Assembly (NCBI RefSeq): GCF_032854445.1
Contig: NC_088306.1
Location: 7,625,924 to 7,689,923 of the forward strand
Direction of reading: 5' to 3'
Length of the DNA stretch: 64,000 nucleotides
Source of the DNA: Liolophura sinensis
Lineage: Eukaryota; Mollusca; Polyplacophora; Chitonida; Chitonidae
The position numbers were made by a program, and so were the translations under genes. Shown piece after piece: positions 44,967 to 57,145 of the stretch. Position 1 is the stretch's first letter. The number at the start of each line of letters is the position of its first letter. Below the pieces are notes generated by a model. The model was not told where the DNA came from and searched no databases. It saw nothing but the letters and a program-made list of their open reading frames with translations.

Positions 44967-45830
44967 CGAAAGCCTAATATTAGCTTGCCTTTCAAATGCA
45001 AGTGCACACTAGCTGGTGGCGTCGACCCCGGCCTTCGACAAGGAGTGTATTGTGTAGTCCCCTGCTGTCAATGTTCTGGAGTTCTGGCTGGCGAACTTTC
45101 GCTGAAAACACCTTGCCTTTTCAACAATATCACGTTCCTTGCCACAAATCGGTCGTTTACCCCCTCACCCAGGGTTTCTCCTCTTATAAAACTTGCCGTC
45201 AACGTGTATGTGAACATATTAAGTATGCAGTTAAAAAAAGTAGTGTTTCACATCTACAAAGAATGAATTGATCTGTTGAACTGAAATCTTTTTATCTTCT
45301 CCACAGTGTGAGAACAACCTTTTGCAGTCTAAGACTAAATTGTTTTTTTTTGTGTGTTGAAATCGTCGTAAGCATTAAATGCAGAACACTGGCGATGCCA
45401 AGGGCTATTGTTAATGTTACTTTGTGTTCTATACGGAGACATTTAGCCGGGAGATTTCCCTAAGGTCTAATGACGCACATTGAAAGCTGTTGTTCTAGTT
45501 AGGTCGATCTTATTGAGACAGCTGATTGTTAATACGGAGCACATTCTGTGGAATCTAGGAATGCATTGTAGCAAAAGTCTGGAACCTGTCATCTAGCTTG
45601 GCCTCACCTTTCATAAGTCATTCCCAACTGTCTTTCCGCACACTATCGCACTCATCGGTTTCTTGTGATAACAGAGCATATATTTTAGAGCCGTTAGGAT
45701 AACAGAGACCTTTTTCTGTTACCTTGGGCCTTGCTTTATCCGATTTCTTCAAAAGACCACATCTGGTTTGTAACTCCGCATTTTTCTGTGGAACATAACT
45801 TGCTTCTATAATTTTTGTAAATATATTTCA
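44967..45830. other. No supported gene
   Basis: 45000-45270 is less AT-rich and open in two plus-strand frames for about 90 codons. Neither has a convincing start, domain or splice signal. Confidence 0.3.
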
Positions 45831-45834
45831 TTTT

Positions 45835-46065
45835 ATGGATAGCAGCAGGAGTTTGCGTCAACAGAGATGGACGTTCTGGGTCATTAATCGCAAAGGCAAT
45901 TCCCAACACAGCGTTAAACACAAACCACTAAAGAACAAAGAATGTATATAAAGTACAAAAATAGGACGGAATCCCACAAAGAGAAGCAATCAATAATTTT
46001 CAATGATGTCGGGAAAACGCAAGGTGTGTTCTAGGTGACTGAGTGAGATCAGCATTCAACGGATG
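45835..46065 (-). repeat. Family A 3' half
   Basis: 'gacgttctgggtcattaatc', 'acaaaaataggacggaatcc', 'gactgagtgagatcagc'. Confidence 0.65.
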
Positions 46066-46069
46066 GAGA

Positions 46070-47570
46070 CTTCCATTCTGGGCTACATGTTACATGCATG
46101 TGGACTTGGCAGAGTAGCTTGCCTAAAGCCCGTACCTCTTCCGTACGTTTACAGACAGAGCACTGAATACAAACACCGCTGATGACTACTGTAGCTTCAG
46201 ATGTAGATCTTGCAATGAACTTGTTAGCTAAATCATGATTGACATAAGTCTGCTTCTTGTCAGTTTTATTTCCTCATCTGAAAACTCCCAGCTGAATTTT
46301 TCGCTCCAGAATATACTTTAGGCAGTGTCTGATACTCAATCGATGAACAGCCCATGGGTATATTACGACTGATATGCAATATTCTCATTGGTTCTCAAAA
46401 TACAGATCCTGTAGTTGTTTGATGTGAACGCTCCCATGAATCGATCGACTAGAGAAGCGTATTCAAAAGAAAAAAATTAATATGTATATTTTTGAAAAGC
46501 GGAAAAGAGTAAAAACTAGTGTAAAATGTATATGAACGTTAGCAGTAATGTTTTCTATCACTGGTATACTCAGAGATAATTTCAGTAGAAAGGGCACGTA
46601 CCGCTACATTCGATTTACATCGCTGCCGCCACTAGACAAGCTTGATCTTTGGAGCCTGTGTGACGCACATACATACATGTTTGTTTGCTAAAACTTAGCC
46701 TCATCACTGATGTCCTCGTGCTTAACTATTTAATCAGCATTCATCAATAAATTTATGGAAGTTTTATTACAAAAAAAGGTTGAGACAAGCTGTTTATGAC
46801 GTTAAGCCAACGCAGAGGAATACGGTATCATTCTTGGAATCCCTTTCTGCTTGGCCGTATAACTATTAAGCGGCAGAGAAATCAGTCACGACGCTACATT
46901 AAAATAGCAATTAATTTGTTTTGTTTTAATGAGTGGAATTTAAAGAATAATTAACAATGCCAAGATTAAATAACACACAGGGCAAAGTGCCCATCATTTC
47001 TGTAAGGATTTATCGCTAGAATGAAAACATCCCTGTTATATAACCACTGATCAATAAAAGTGTAGCCTTTAGAATGCATTACTCTCTGGTTCCTCCCTCC
47101 TGACATAAAACAGTCCGGAAATAGAACGGTGTGGCCTTCACGGAAATTGAATAAGATCGGATTTTATGTTTTTACTCCCCAGATGCCTTTTCAACGCATC
47201 TGCGGAACTTGACTGTGTTATCTGAGGATGCTGTGCCTTAAGTGTTAGACAAGATTAAAACCCAGGTCCAGTAATGGTGAGAGAGCCACATAAAAATCAG
47301 ATTGGGTGCTATACCTTACGGCCTGTATAGGGTCGTCTTGACACCGCGTCTGTTGTCTGGTATGGCTAACACACACAGCTACGTTCACAATCAACATGGT
47401 ACACCGCTTCGCTGACCGATCGAAAATGAACTTTTAATGGTCCATCCGAATCCTATATCTGGTGATCTGTTGTTCCAAATGGTCATTTGTAAAATTATCT
47501 CCATTTATCTATTAATTACCGTTTTGCAAGTACCCGAAGCATATAACGTTTAAGATTTGGAAAAAACGAA
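46070..47570. other. No supported feature
   Basis: 1.5 kb without recognisable gene or repeat; the longest such stretch in the window. Confidence 0.4.
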
Positions 47571-47574
47571 AGCA

Positions 47575-47960
47575 GTATTCAAATCATGTATTATGTTACA
47601 ATACAAGTTGTGGATAAAAAATTATGTATCTCAGTTGCGCTTTAATTGGAACTGTTCATATATTCAACGTGGCGATCTAATTCAAGATGAGCAATATACT
47701 GCCCCTTGGGTTGGGTTAAGCGGGATTAGACACAATCAAGTCTATATTTACTTACAAGAGAATTATACCCGTTGTAAAACTTAAGAAACTTGGAGTAGTC
47801 GTTCGATGGAATAACCTTGTTACACTAGTCTTTGCGGGTTGTGACGTTGATTGAAATGGTCACACAACAGGCAAGATCTAACCATTGCTACAAGGCGAGT
47901 TTTGTTCACTCCATATGCAGGACTCTTTGGTATATTGTTAGGAAGGTACTAGTACGTATG
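47575..47960 (-). repeat. Family A, 5' half
   Basis: 'cagttgcgctttaattgg', 'aaacttaagaaacttggag', 'tggaataaccttgtta' and 'ttgctacaaggcgag'. It is uninterrupted where the copy at 0.9-1.6 kb carries family B. Confidence 0.65.
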
Positions 47961-48009
47961 ATAAGATATTATGACACAGTCATGTAAAGACAGACTGTCG
48001 ACAATTTTC

Positions 48010-48170
48010 CAGGATGCCACCAAGAGGCGATGAAATGTTTCTCACCAATGCGGTCACTGTTAGTGAGTCCAGCACATGTTGCCTTCCTGTTCCTTCGTAC
48101 GTGGGAAGATGAGAGACCACTAAACCCTCTGCTATAGATGTATGTTTACTTATTTATTCATTTGATGTTT
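48010..48170 (+). mobile_element. SINE fragment
   Basis: 'tctcaccaatgcggtcactg' and 'cttcgtacgtgggaag', with the 3' part lost. Confidence 0.65.
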
Positions 48171-48869
48171 TGCCAGTTAATTTTACTTTATGAAACTTTT
48201 ACGCGACCATTTATTGCTGATGTCGAAGAAAATAAAACGGGTTAGAGATAACGTACATACGATCGATCAAATGCTGATGTCAATTTTAATGTCCCCTTCC
48301 ATTCATCCCAATTATAATGGCAGTTTTGCCATATGGGCATGTCAGTTGTTCACAGGTTGTGCTGAGTAAAACTGTTTGATCCTACGTGGTCTGGTACAAA
48401 AATAACATAAACTTCTATGGGATTTGTTGTAATTAACAGGTTAAGATATACAGACTAATACAATGCCCAGGCTCCTTCGCCTTGTCTGCTGAGTTTCAAG
48501 CAAGTTCAACAAACTTCATGTCATGTCATTCGTGTTATTCCTGACTTAGGTTTCTGGCACCGGGACTTCAAGCACTAATTAATATAATAAAAGACGTATA
48601 GCGTAGAGAGAAACCCAGAGTAGCGACGACAGTGTGGTAGCTGGTATATGGTCAAACGTAACTGGTGAAATACGGCCTCTTGTCAGTTTACCTGAGTTAG
48701 AGTTTTATTGCAACTGTTCATGTATATGCTTAAATAATAGAAAATTACACGCCCCATAGCCACATGGCTTAACGGGAATCAGGTTAAAAAATTGCAGTGA
48801 TGTTAATTGCAATTTTTTAGACGTCACTAGTCAAGAGTTACTCAAAATGTTGTGTTGTCATCACATTTA

Positions 48870-49419
48870 AAGGAGAAGAAAATTTAAATACCAATTAAAT
48901 GAAAACAGTATGCATTTCCTCGCAGGTGCATCCCATAAAAAATTCTAATATGTACCTCAAGTTAATAAATTACAAATATAGTCACCGCTAAAATCCGCTT
49001 TGGGCAATTCCATTTTGCCCAAGAACTAGTCCTGAAGTCTTGTGTGTTAGAAGGAGAATTGCCGTTGGAAACCGCCGAAGTGCAGTTCATGCATTTTCGG
49101 CAGAACTCTTCTTCCCAGAAGGTAGCGAACTGTACAGTTCGTTTTCCGCTTAACGATCGGGAAACCGGAATGTTAAACGTAGGTTCCGAGTTTACACGAA
49201 CATGCCGGCAGTTTTAACTGACTCTCATTGGCTGAGAGGCAGCACACCACCAGCATAAATTACAGGGTGTTAAAGATGGAGGACGCGATGGACTCGCGAT
49301 GCCGTTTTCAGGATTTACGTGTGTGGCGAGGAAAAATCGCAAAATTATGCATCAGGCACCACCAGGTAGAAAAAATGTGCTCTTTTCAGCCTATAGTGTT
49401 TTAATGCTTTCTTCTCCTT
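48870..49419. mobile_element. Non-autonomous TIR transposon, TA target
   Basis: Terminal inverted repeats are AAGGAGAAGAAA at 48870 and TTTCTTCTCCTT ending 49419, flanked by TA (48868-48869 and 49420-49421). Continuous family B on both sides defines the insertion precisely. A TA target duplication fits Tc1/mariner-type transposition. The interior is unusually CpG-bearing on the right side. Confidence 0.75.
49276..49404 (+). CDS. Small open frame within the TIR element
   Basis: ATG in the context 'ttaaagatggaggacgcg' opens 42 codons beginning MEDAMDSRCRFQDLRVWRGK, with stop at 49402-49404. A donor-like 'cag|gtagaa' lies inside at about 49365. Just upstream is a reversed CCAAT box ('attggctgag', about 49226). 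It may be a captured promoter and first exon, the truncated start of a transposase, or chance. No family recognised. Confidence 0.25.
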   Translation: MEDAMDSRCRFQDLRVWRGKIAKLCIRHHQVEKMCSFQPIVF

Positions 49420-49539
49420 TAACATGCAGTCACATTAAGACAGTTTAGAGCAGGGTCTCACTATTGAGCTTGATGGTAAAAAAGAAAGGCATGAGACTTC
49501 TTGTTACCCTTGTCCGCCTACAACCCGGAGGGATGGTCT

Positions 49540-49620
49540 TTAAACATCATTATTGGTTGACGGCTGGTATACGAATGCTTGTTTCGACGCATACATGTAA
49601 AAACTGCCTAGGACAGAGGA
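49540..49620 (+). repeat. Family A 3' end
   Basis: 'tattggttgacggctggt' then 'atacgaatgcttgtttcgac'. Confidence 0.65.
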
Positions 49621-50090
49621 AGATCTGTGTCATCGAGAACATTTGTTCACCTCTCTGTGGCCTTCTGGCGTTGTTTTTGTACCACCATGGATAACATCTG
49701 GAGTGTAGGCATCGCGAGAAGTGAAGGTGTCCATCCGTTGTAAGGCAATCAATTATTTAATTTTGTAAAACGACCTGGTACAGTTATGCGGAGACGGCTG
49801 CCCAGTAATAACTCGCCAAAACTGCACTCTCGATCAAAAACACCAATTACTTGTTCAATCGAGGCACTATGTTTTTAATTTACAGTATGAAGATCAACTT
49901 TCACCAGAAAAAACATTTTTACTAAAACTTTCAAGTACGCATTTATACGTGCTGTCAAAGTCTGGTTTTGGTTAACGTTTGTCTTCATGTGTAAAACATA
50001 GACTTCATAATGTCATCAATTTTGTCATATTTTAATAAGTTTAAAATCCGTAATACTGTCTTAGTCAGTCAGGCATCCTTCATAGAACAG

Positions 50091-50360
50091 TGAGGGCCTC
50101 CGTGGCTCGGTCGGTTAGCGCGCTAGCGCAGCGTAATGACCCAGGAGCCTCTCACCAATGCGGTCGCTGTGAGTTCAAGTCCAGCTCATGCTGGCTTCCT
50201 CTCCGGCCGTAAGTGGGAAGGTCTTTCAGCAACCTGCGGATGGTCGTGGGTTTCCCCCGGTCTTTGCCCTGTTTCCTCCCACCATAATGCTGGCCGCCGT
50301 CGTATAAGTGAAATGTTCTTGAGTACGGCGTAAAACACCAATCAAATAAATAAAAAATAA
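50091..50360 (+). mobile_element. tRNA-derived SINE, full length with TSD
   Basis: Head 'gggcctccgtggctcggtc' to tail 'accaatcaaataaataaa'. Flanked by CATAGAACAG at 50081-50090 and 50361-50370. Confidence 0.95.
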
Positions 50361-50514
50361 CATAGAACAGCGAACTAACGAACTCATTGTGGAGAACATA
50401 TAGCATCTCAAAGTACAGTTCGAATCTTTATGGTTTCATTTATTTATTAATTTATTTTGAGAAGTATACTTTTGTGTGAGTAAAGATATAGGCCGTCTTG
50501 CATTAAATAAGTGT

Positions 50515-50640
50515 TGTCATGAGTGAGTGAGAGAGTGCTTGAGGGTTTAACGTCGTACTTAATAATTGTTCAGTCATATGACGATGATGGAATCCTTAGA
50601 GTGCATGTAATGTGCCTTTTTGTTGCAGGAAGGATTTCCA
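50515..50640 (-). mobile_element. S2-type SINE 3' part
   Basis: 'tgagtgagtgagagagtgc', 'aacgtcgtacttaataattg', 'gttgcaggaaggatttccac'. Confidence 0.65.
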
Positions 50641-50899
50641 CAGGACAATAAGAGTAAAACAGAACTGAAAATGGAAGAACCCTTACGAGTGTGCCATCAG
50701 CTGTCAATCACAGCTATGGTCAATTTCGCTTGTTTAGGTACACAGTTTCTTGCACTGGGAGCGATTTCCCGCCTTACCATACCAAGTCCTTTGTGTTTAG
50801 CTTATTGATGAACTATCTTGGAGATAGTATGACGAAAACATTGGGCCTTTCTGAAAATGTGTTGGTAGTTTCTCTTTGCTCTAATCCGTCATAATATCT

Positions 50900-51020
50900 T
50901 ATTTTACCTACTTGTTCTTTACTGGTTTGTGTTGAACATGCTTTTGGAAAGTGATCATGAGATTATTGATTAAGAATGGTATACTCAGCTGAAGATCGGT
51001 ATACGAACGCTTATACAATT
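50900..51020 (+). repeat. Family A fragment
   Basis: 'ctggtttgtgttgaacatgc' and 'gagattattgattaagaatg'. Confidence 0.5.
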
Positions 51021-51029
51021 GATTTAATT

Positions 51030-51660
51030 TCATATCTAATTAGTACGAAAGCTAGGCAGAAAATGCATTGCTTTTCTCCCTGCCGGAGCTAATCGTTTCC
51101 AGGGAAAGTAATACACTGGCTCTCTACATGAAGCTTTCAGTCCAATCATCAGTTATAAGTACGAGACCAAGAAGCTCACGGAATCGTCCACATCAGGTCT
51201 TAGGGCTGAATATTACATTACAACCTACTTAAATGATATCTCGGTATATTATAACTCGTTGCTTTCTCCCGAGAACGTGTCAGTATTATAAATCAATAAC
51301 CCTGATGGATACCATCACCGTGTTGATATACAATCACATCTCCTGACTAGGTTATCTACGATGGTATTCCCTTGATCATATACCCAGTTACTGGCCGAAT
51401 GCCCAGGCCATTGGTGAAAATATGTCTCTAGTAGGGTCAGTTTGACTGGTATAATTAATTCCGCCAGAAGTAGAAACGTCTGGGCTGACCGACGTGATCT
51501 ACAATAATCGCGCTCGGCGTGAAGGTTCATCATTTGGAATGCTGGGTTTATCAGTCATTCCGAAGTGGGGTTGTTTTACGGCGTTGATTAATTATTGGCA
51601 AGCTTTTGCTAATTTGTATCTTAATAAAGACTGAATCAAACCCAAACGACAGCAGTCCAC
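51030..51660. other. No supported feature
   Basis: Nothing recognised. Confidence 0.35.
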
Positions 51661-51664
51661 ATTG

Positions 51665-51905
51665 ATGTGTGGGTGGGTGTCAGCTTGCTCGACCGAGGAG
51701 CCTTTAATCAATGCGGTCGGTGTGAGTTCAAAACCAGCTCATACGGGCTTCCGTCTTGGTCATTCGTGTCAAGGCCTGTTAATGAAGTGCGGAAGGCCGT
51801 GAATTACCCACCTGCTCTGTGAAATTTCCTCCCACCATAATGCTGGCCACTGCCGCTTGATAGATTGACTACGGCGTAAAATAAAAAACAAACAAATAAA
51901 TCATA
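51665..51905 (+). mobile_element. SINE, near complete, diverged
   Basis: 'gtcggtgtgagttcaaaacc', 'tttcctcccaccataatgct' and 'ctacggcgtaaaataaaa' with an A-rich tail. Confidence 0.85.
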
Positions 51906-52081
51906 TCTGTTTTGGACTAAGCGGATCTTATACTAGTAAATTTTAAAACTGCACTTAATTATGTGCCGTGTTTGCTTGTTCTCTGCTTTGCTAATTTACC
52001 TCAGCTGGGTTTTTATTGTAACTGTTATATAAAAGTTTAAATAGCAGCAAAATTTACGCCACCATCGCTTCAGCAGAATTA

Positions 52082-52649
52082 AAGGTGAAGAAAACTTAAA
52101 AAGGACACCAAAATCAGGTGAAAGAGCGTGAAAACTTCTCAGCAGATTTGACCTTTAGTATATTTTTCGATTGTTTGTTTCATGAAAAAGGTACCCGAAA
52201 ATATTTTGGTATAGTGGGTATATGGAACCACCTTTTGGTATTTATCGTAGCTGCATATCAATGTTCTAAATGAAAAGGGAATGCATGTCTAATAAATATA
52301 TTTGAATGTAAATATGTCTATATCCAAACACATCTGAATATGACAATATTTATGAACATATTCAAGATATAAATATGATCAAAATCCAGGTTGAACGCAT
52401 TTGTCAGCCAAATAGAGCAAATTCTAGTGCAAATATATTTATTAAACATGTGTTACATACTAAATTATAACATTATTACATAAAGACTATATACTTCAAA
52501 TGTTGGTTCCAAATGCCCACCGTATAAAAAGTACTTTCAAGGGTCTTTTTGTCTTATAAAACTCGAAAAAAGTATGGAAGATCACATTTACAACTAACTC
52601 TTTGCACTCTGTCATCTGCACTTTATGTAATATTTACGTTGTCTCCACC
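52082..52649. mobile_element. Non-autonomous TIR transposon, TA target, copy 2
   Basis: Ends are AAGGTGAAGAAAAC at 52082 and, in reverse, AAGGTGGAGACAAC at 52649, flanked by TA (52080-52081 and 52650-52651). The ends resemble those at 48870-49419, but the interiors do not, suggesting two subfamilies driven by one transposase type. Confidence 0.7.
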
Positions 52650-52662
52650 TTTAGGTGTAAAA

Positions 52663-52927
52663 GGGGCCTCCGTGGCTCAGTTGGTTAGCGCGCTAGCGCA
52701 GCGTAATGACCCAGGAGTCTCTCACCAATGCGGTCGCTCTGAGCTCATGCTGGCTTCCTCTCCGGTCGTACGTGGGAAGGTCTGACAGCAACCTGCGGAT
52801 GGTCGTGGGTTTCCCCCGGGCTCTGCCTGGTTTCCTCCCACCATAATGCTGGCCGCCGTCGTATAAGTGAAATATTCTTGAGTACGGCGTAAAACACCAA
52901 TCAAATAAATAAATAAAATAAATTTAA
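52663..52927 (+). mobile_element. tRNA-derived SINE, full length with TSD
   Basis: Head 'ggggcctccgtggctcag', tail repeated AAAT. The 8-bp target duplication GTGTAAAA is at 52655-52662 and 52928-52935. Confidence 0.95.
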
Positions 52928-53354
52928 GTGTAAAAAGGAATACAGTGATGTTAACTGCACTTTATTACACGTCACTGGTGTAGAATCACTCAAAATGCTG
53001 TGTTGTCATCCAATTTAATAAACAAATGACATGAAAACAATACAACAGAACAAGCCCAAGATCATACCGAGGTATAGTTACATTAGATTTGTACGGTATC
53101 TGGTTTTTGTCTATTTTAAATTGCTGGTCAACGTTGCAAGGTGACGCGGTACTTTGATGACATCGACAATTTCTATTCCCCGATTGGCTACGGTTAACAA
53201 CGCTCATGTGAGCGTTTGTGTAGTCTAATTGGTCGTCTACGAATATGGTGTACATAATTGTACGTCACAAGTAGGGGAAATTTGTTAGTAACGCACCAAA
53301 AATCGGTGTTTTTTCTCGGACACCTCGATTTCCTTTATCCATGAAACTTACAAT

Positions 53355-53536
53355 CTGCGTTTATTTATTTATTTATTTATTTGATTGGTGTTTTACGCCG
53401 TACTCGAGAAAATTTCACTTATTCACAGCATTATGGTAGGTGGAAACCGGGCAGAGCCCGGGGGAAACCCACGACCATCCGCAGGTTGCTGCCAGACACT
53501 CCCACGTACGGCCAGAGAGGAAGCCATCATGAGCTC
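53355..53536 (-). mobile_element. tRNA-derived SINE, 3' two thirds
   Basis: 'ttttacgccgtactcgagaa' through 'ccgcaggttgctgccagac' to 'gaagccatcatgagctc'. The tRNA head is missing. Confidence 0.92.
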
Positions 53537-53869
53537 AATCTGCGTCTAAGTAAACAACTGTTGCATATGGCATTAAATACCAAGCAAATAAATAAACTAA
53601 GATTTGTCATATTTTATGACAGCGTTGGAGATAAAGGTAAATAATTCGGTTGTGCTGTATTACATGAACTTGAACCAGGCAGAATGGACAGGACAGGGGT
53701 GGAAAAACATGACTGAATGAAAAGACCGCAGCGTGACTTTTCACATTACACACCAAAACATTGTACAACTTCATAAATAGAAATTAAATAACAAAAACAT
53801 TTAAATGTTGGCATAAAAATGAAAGAAATCGAATTCGTACCCTGAAATTATACTCACTGCCTTTGGTTT

Positions 53870-54110
53870 ACAGCTGGGTTTTTTTGGAGGGGCTTTGTGA
53901 GCTCACTGAGACTGTCACCCTTGGACCAATGCATGGGATTGCGTGTTCGAGTCTAGCTCGAAGCGGTTTTGCTGCAGGATGGCAAGGAGGTTTGATGGAG
54001 TTCCTAACTCATGTAAATCACGGCTGCGGATTGGTTGGTGCACATCAGTCAAGGTGGCAGTCATTGGTCAAACAACATCATAAACATGCTGGGAAATTTT
54101 CGTGTTTTTT
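53870..54110 (+). mobile_element. Possible SINE with tRNA-like head, other type
   Basis: 'ggggctttgtgagctcac' at 53889 followed by 'gtgttcgagtctagctcg' (B-box-like, 53942). The body does not match the other SINE types in the window. Confidence 0.35.
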
Positions 54111-54119
54111 GTGCGTATA

Positions 54120-54635
54120 AATGGCTACACTCATGTAAAAAAGTTTAATCGTTGGCAGATAGTGCTAGTTGCCGTTTTTATGTAACCTCCCACCACGCCC
54201 TTGGTCCTTTAAAAATCAAATTGCGCCATGGATGGGGTGATTATTTTAGAAGGGATGTATATTTTTTGATTACATGACTGCAAAATGTGTCTTTAAATGC
54301 TAATAACTGGCTTCATCTGTATACTGTACTTGCGTGTACTATATAATATGTCATGTGTCTGACTACTGATACATACATGTATTGCTAGTGTTTATGGGGC
54401 CTGTGCCCCAAACTGGCTTAGTTTTAATATGTTTTAGTAGTGTAGTTTTTAATAAATTTTTTGTGCAATTAAAATTTATTATTTACCAATCTGAATTCGT
54501 GTTTTGTCACTTAACGACAAGGGACGGAGGTATACTACTGGTCCACCAATGAACCCTACATGCGTGAAAAGTTAATTTCAGTACGGCGTTAACGTCCATC
54601 GTATTAAATAAGAAAATATAAATGTTTCAAGATAT
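54120..54635. other. No supported feature
   Basis: Nothing recognised. Confidence 0.35.
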
Positions 54636-54639
54636 TTAT

Positions 54640-54765
54640 ACATTTATTTGATTGATGTTTTACGCCGTACTCAAAAATATTCCACTTATACGACGGCGGC
54701 CAACATTAGGGTGGTAGGAAACCGGGTAAAGTCCGAGGGAAACCCAAGTCCATCCGCAGGTTGTT
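54640..54765 (-). mobile_element. SINE 3' half
   Basis: 'gatgttttacgccgtactca' to 'aacccaagtccatccgcagg'. Confidence 0.9.
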
Positions 54766-54839
54766 CAAGATATTTAATGTGCAACATATTATTATATGCT
54801 TGAAAACAGACTCTCTAAAGAGCTATATACCCAAATGGA

Positions 54840-54985
54840 CGCTCAGAGTGAATAATCGTTCGGCCAGTTTCCAAATCAATGCTCAACACTAAAGAACTAA
54901 GAAAGTATATAAAGTACAACATTTGGACGGTTTCACGCAAAGAGACTCACGTAACATATTCAGTCATGATGCGAAGACATATAAT
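54840..54985 (-). repeat. Family A fragment
   Basis: 'cactaaagaactaagaaagt' and 'tataaagtacaacatttgg'. Confidence 0.6.
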
Positions 54986-54989
54986 CTTT

Positions 54990-55735
54990 TTTTAGGCGAA
55001 TAAATTAAATCCTTATCCGAATCGATTACCTGGTTTATAAGTAGTGGATAATCGAAATACAGGCCCGTCATATTGACTAACCGATATATTAACTTAGCCA
55101 CTATATAGCACTGTATGCATAGTAAAAAAAAAAAGCAACTTTCTTGAAATGGGACAGTAATAATAAATTGCATCGCCAGTCGGTTTTATATCCTTAAGTT
55201 AAGAGAATTTGTTCTAGCAATATCAATTTTACATGACAATAATCAACAACACTACAGAATTAACCATAGCGGGTAGAGAGGAAAAGTATACCCGCCGTAA
55301 AACAATCCCTGTAGCAGTTTTCTGAGAGCAACACCGGAAATCATTAAAAGTTACAGCGTGCTCATAATGAAAGGCTTTTGGGCCACTGAATCTGTTAATG
55401 ATAACGATGGTGACCCAAGACCCATGTGGATCAACTGAATCGCCAGGAAACGACCGTAAATGGTGATTATCTTTGATGTTAACGATCACCAGATAGAATG
55501 GACTGCTATTTCAGATCCTGACTCCTGTCATTAAGTCATTTTTAACGGATGTCAATATAAAAAACATCCAGGGTTAGCGATTATCAAATTTCTTTAACAA
55601 AGGAGAGAAATCTTACTGATTGTCACCCATATTATTACGGTAACGATTACAACACTTAAGCCAAAATATTAAATAAAATTTGGGCTGCAGTAGATTTGGT
55701 AATAATAATTACCTAGATTACATGTCTATGTTCAT
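54990..55735. other. No supported feature
   Basis: Nothing recognised apart from an A12 run near 55125. Confidence 0.35.
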
Positions 55736-55737
55736 CG

Positions 55738-56025
55738 ACCTGCCCGGATACCTCAGTAGGTAGAGCGTCCGCTTCGTGGGCGGTAGATCTTAAAAGAGGA
55801 AGTTGTAACTTGCAGTTCAGCGTTAACGGGACAGTACGACTGGTTGACCCGTATTAGTATATTGGCTCGGGTAGCGCGGCTTACTTGCCTACAGTAAGTC
55901 GTCTCCGTGAAGCAGCACTAGATAAAAGAGCGGTGGAAATTTATCCTGCAACAAGACACTCTAAGGGCTCCTTCGTCATCATATGACGTTATACCCAAGG
56001 GTTCACTCACTCGCATTCCATGAAC
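55738..56025 (+). mobile_element. S2-type SINE with tRNA-like head
   Basis: Head 'gcccggatacctcagtaggt' with 'agagcgtccgcttcg' is a clear tRNA-like A-box region. The body carries 'aagtcgtctccgtgaagc', 'taaaagagcggtgg', 'cttcgtcatcatatgacg' and the end 'ggttcactcactcgc'. Confidence 0.75.
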
Positions 56026-56029
56026 ATCG

Positions 56030-56585
56030 TACGTCACCTTTATTACAGATGTTCATGGATCAATGCTTTTGCATTAAGAAGATTGCATGACATGGAATAA
56101 GGTAATAAAGCTGTGAAAAGTATATGCACATCATGTGGTGCGGTATTTGCTGTCGGCATGTAACGTCAAGGAATTAAACTCGAAAAGATTTCCCCATGTA
56201 CAATATGAGATATTGTTTCCTGAACACATCCGTTACTAGCAGTTTTGCTTGGCAGTAAACACCCCATCAAAAAGCTGATTATTAACATACATGTAATTGT
56301 AGCTAATATTGGACGCACAGATAAATCCCGCTGGGAAAACATCAAATACCAAAATTACCCTTCCCAAAACGACGCTAATGTGTGTTAAAAATGAACATGA
56401 TGGGGGCTACGCACAGAAGTAGGTCATAAAAATTCCAGGGCAGGATATAGTTACGGAATGAAAACATATGGCTTGTTCTCAACCTACGCATAAAAGCTTA
56501 TACGTGAAAGCTTAATTTAAGGAAACAAATCTTTCCAAAGTCATTTGCGTGTTTTCAGCAACGCCGGCCTGTTTTCCTGTTACTG
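56030..56585. other. No supported feature
   Basis: Nothing recognised. Confidence 0.35.
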
Positions 56586-56589
56586 TTTA

Positions 56590-56690
56590 TTAATTGTGAC
56601 AGCACAGCATTTTAAAGGAATTCTAGACGCGTGACGTAGAACAAATTGCAGTTATCATCACTGTAGTTTTCTGTACTTACTTTTCTATAA
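56590..56690 (-). repeat. Family B 3' part
   Basis: 'ttgtgacagcacagcatttt' and 'aattctagacgcgtgacgta'. Confidence 0.6.
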
Positions 56691-56814
56691 ATGTATTAAT
56701 AAAGTTGCAAGCTCTCATACCTTTGTTGTTGATCTGACTTTACCCTCTCGGTGATAGTCTTAACCTGGGGCTAGGGGCCGTAAAGGCAGCCATGCTCATT
56801 ACATCAGCGTGATG

Positions 56815-57145
56815 CCTTTATGAACAGTTCCAATCAAAGCGCGACTGAGATACTTGTTTTATTGTTATTTGACCTGGAACTCATTCACGGACTACGAGTT
56901 TGAACTTTGATATGGAATTCATGCCTGGAATATTCATTGTCTGCCCGGCATCATTGAAAACTGATGACCGCTTCTCTCTTGTGTGTTACCGGCTTTATTT
57001 CTGATTTGTATAATGTCTTACATACCTTTGTCTTTGGGAGATAGTGTTAAACGTTGTTTTGGAAATGGATCTTGCGTTTATCGACTTGGAACGCCTTTTA
57101 CGGGCTACGAATGGTATATGAATGTCGGACATGACGCTTATATTT
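56815..57145 (+). repeat. Family A, variant subfamily
   Basis: 'caatcaaagcgcgactgag' to 'gtcggacatgacgcttat'. From about 56855 onward it is nearly identical to 28435-28715, suggesting recent spread. Confidence 0.7.

Larger units (their letters stand above)
48600..49450 (+). repeat. Family B, split by a 550-bp TIR element
   Basis: 'aacccagagtagcgacgac' to 'tgtgttgtcatcacattt' forms the left part. 'acatgcagtcacattaag' continues after the insertion. Confidence 0.75.
51985..53015 (+). repeat. Family B host of two nested insertions
   Basis: Family B pieces are at 51985-52081, 52652-52662 and 52928-53015 ('acctcagctgggtttttatt', 'cagtgatgttaactgcac', 'ctcaaaatgctgtgttg'). Removing the two insertions restores the order seen in intact copies. 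Confidence 0.8.

Noticed and set aside
44985-45271. Two overlapping plus-strand frames near 45.1 kb
   Set aside because: Neither has a clear start, known motif or donor; overlapping open frames suggest base composition.
55738-55810. Possible tRNA gene
   Set aside because: The A-box half looks tRNA-like, but the expected B box does not follow at the right distance and the body matches other SINE fragments.
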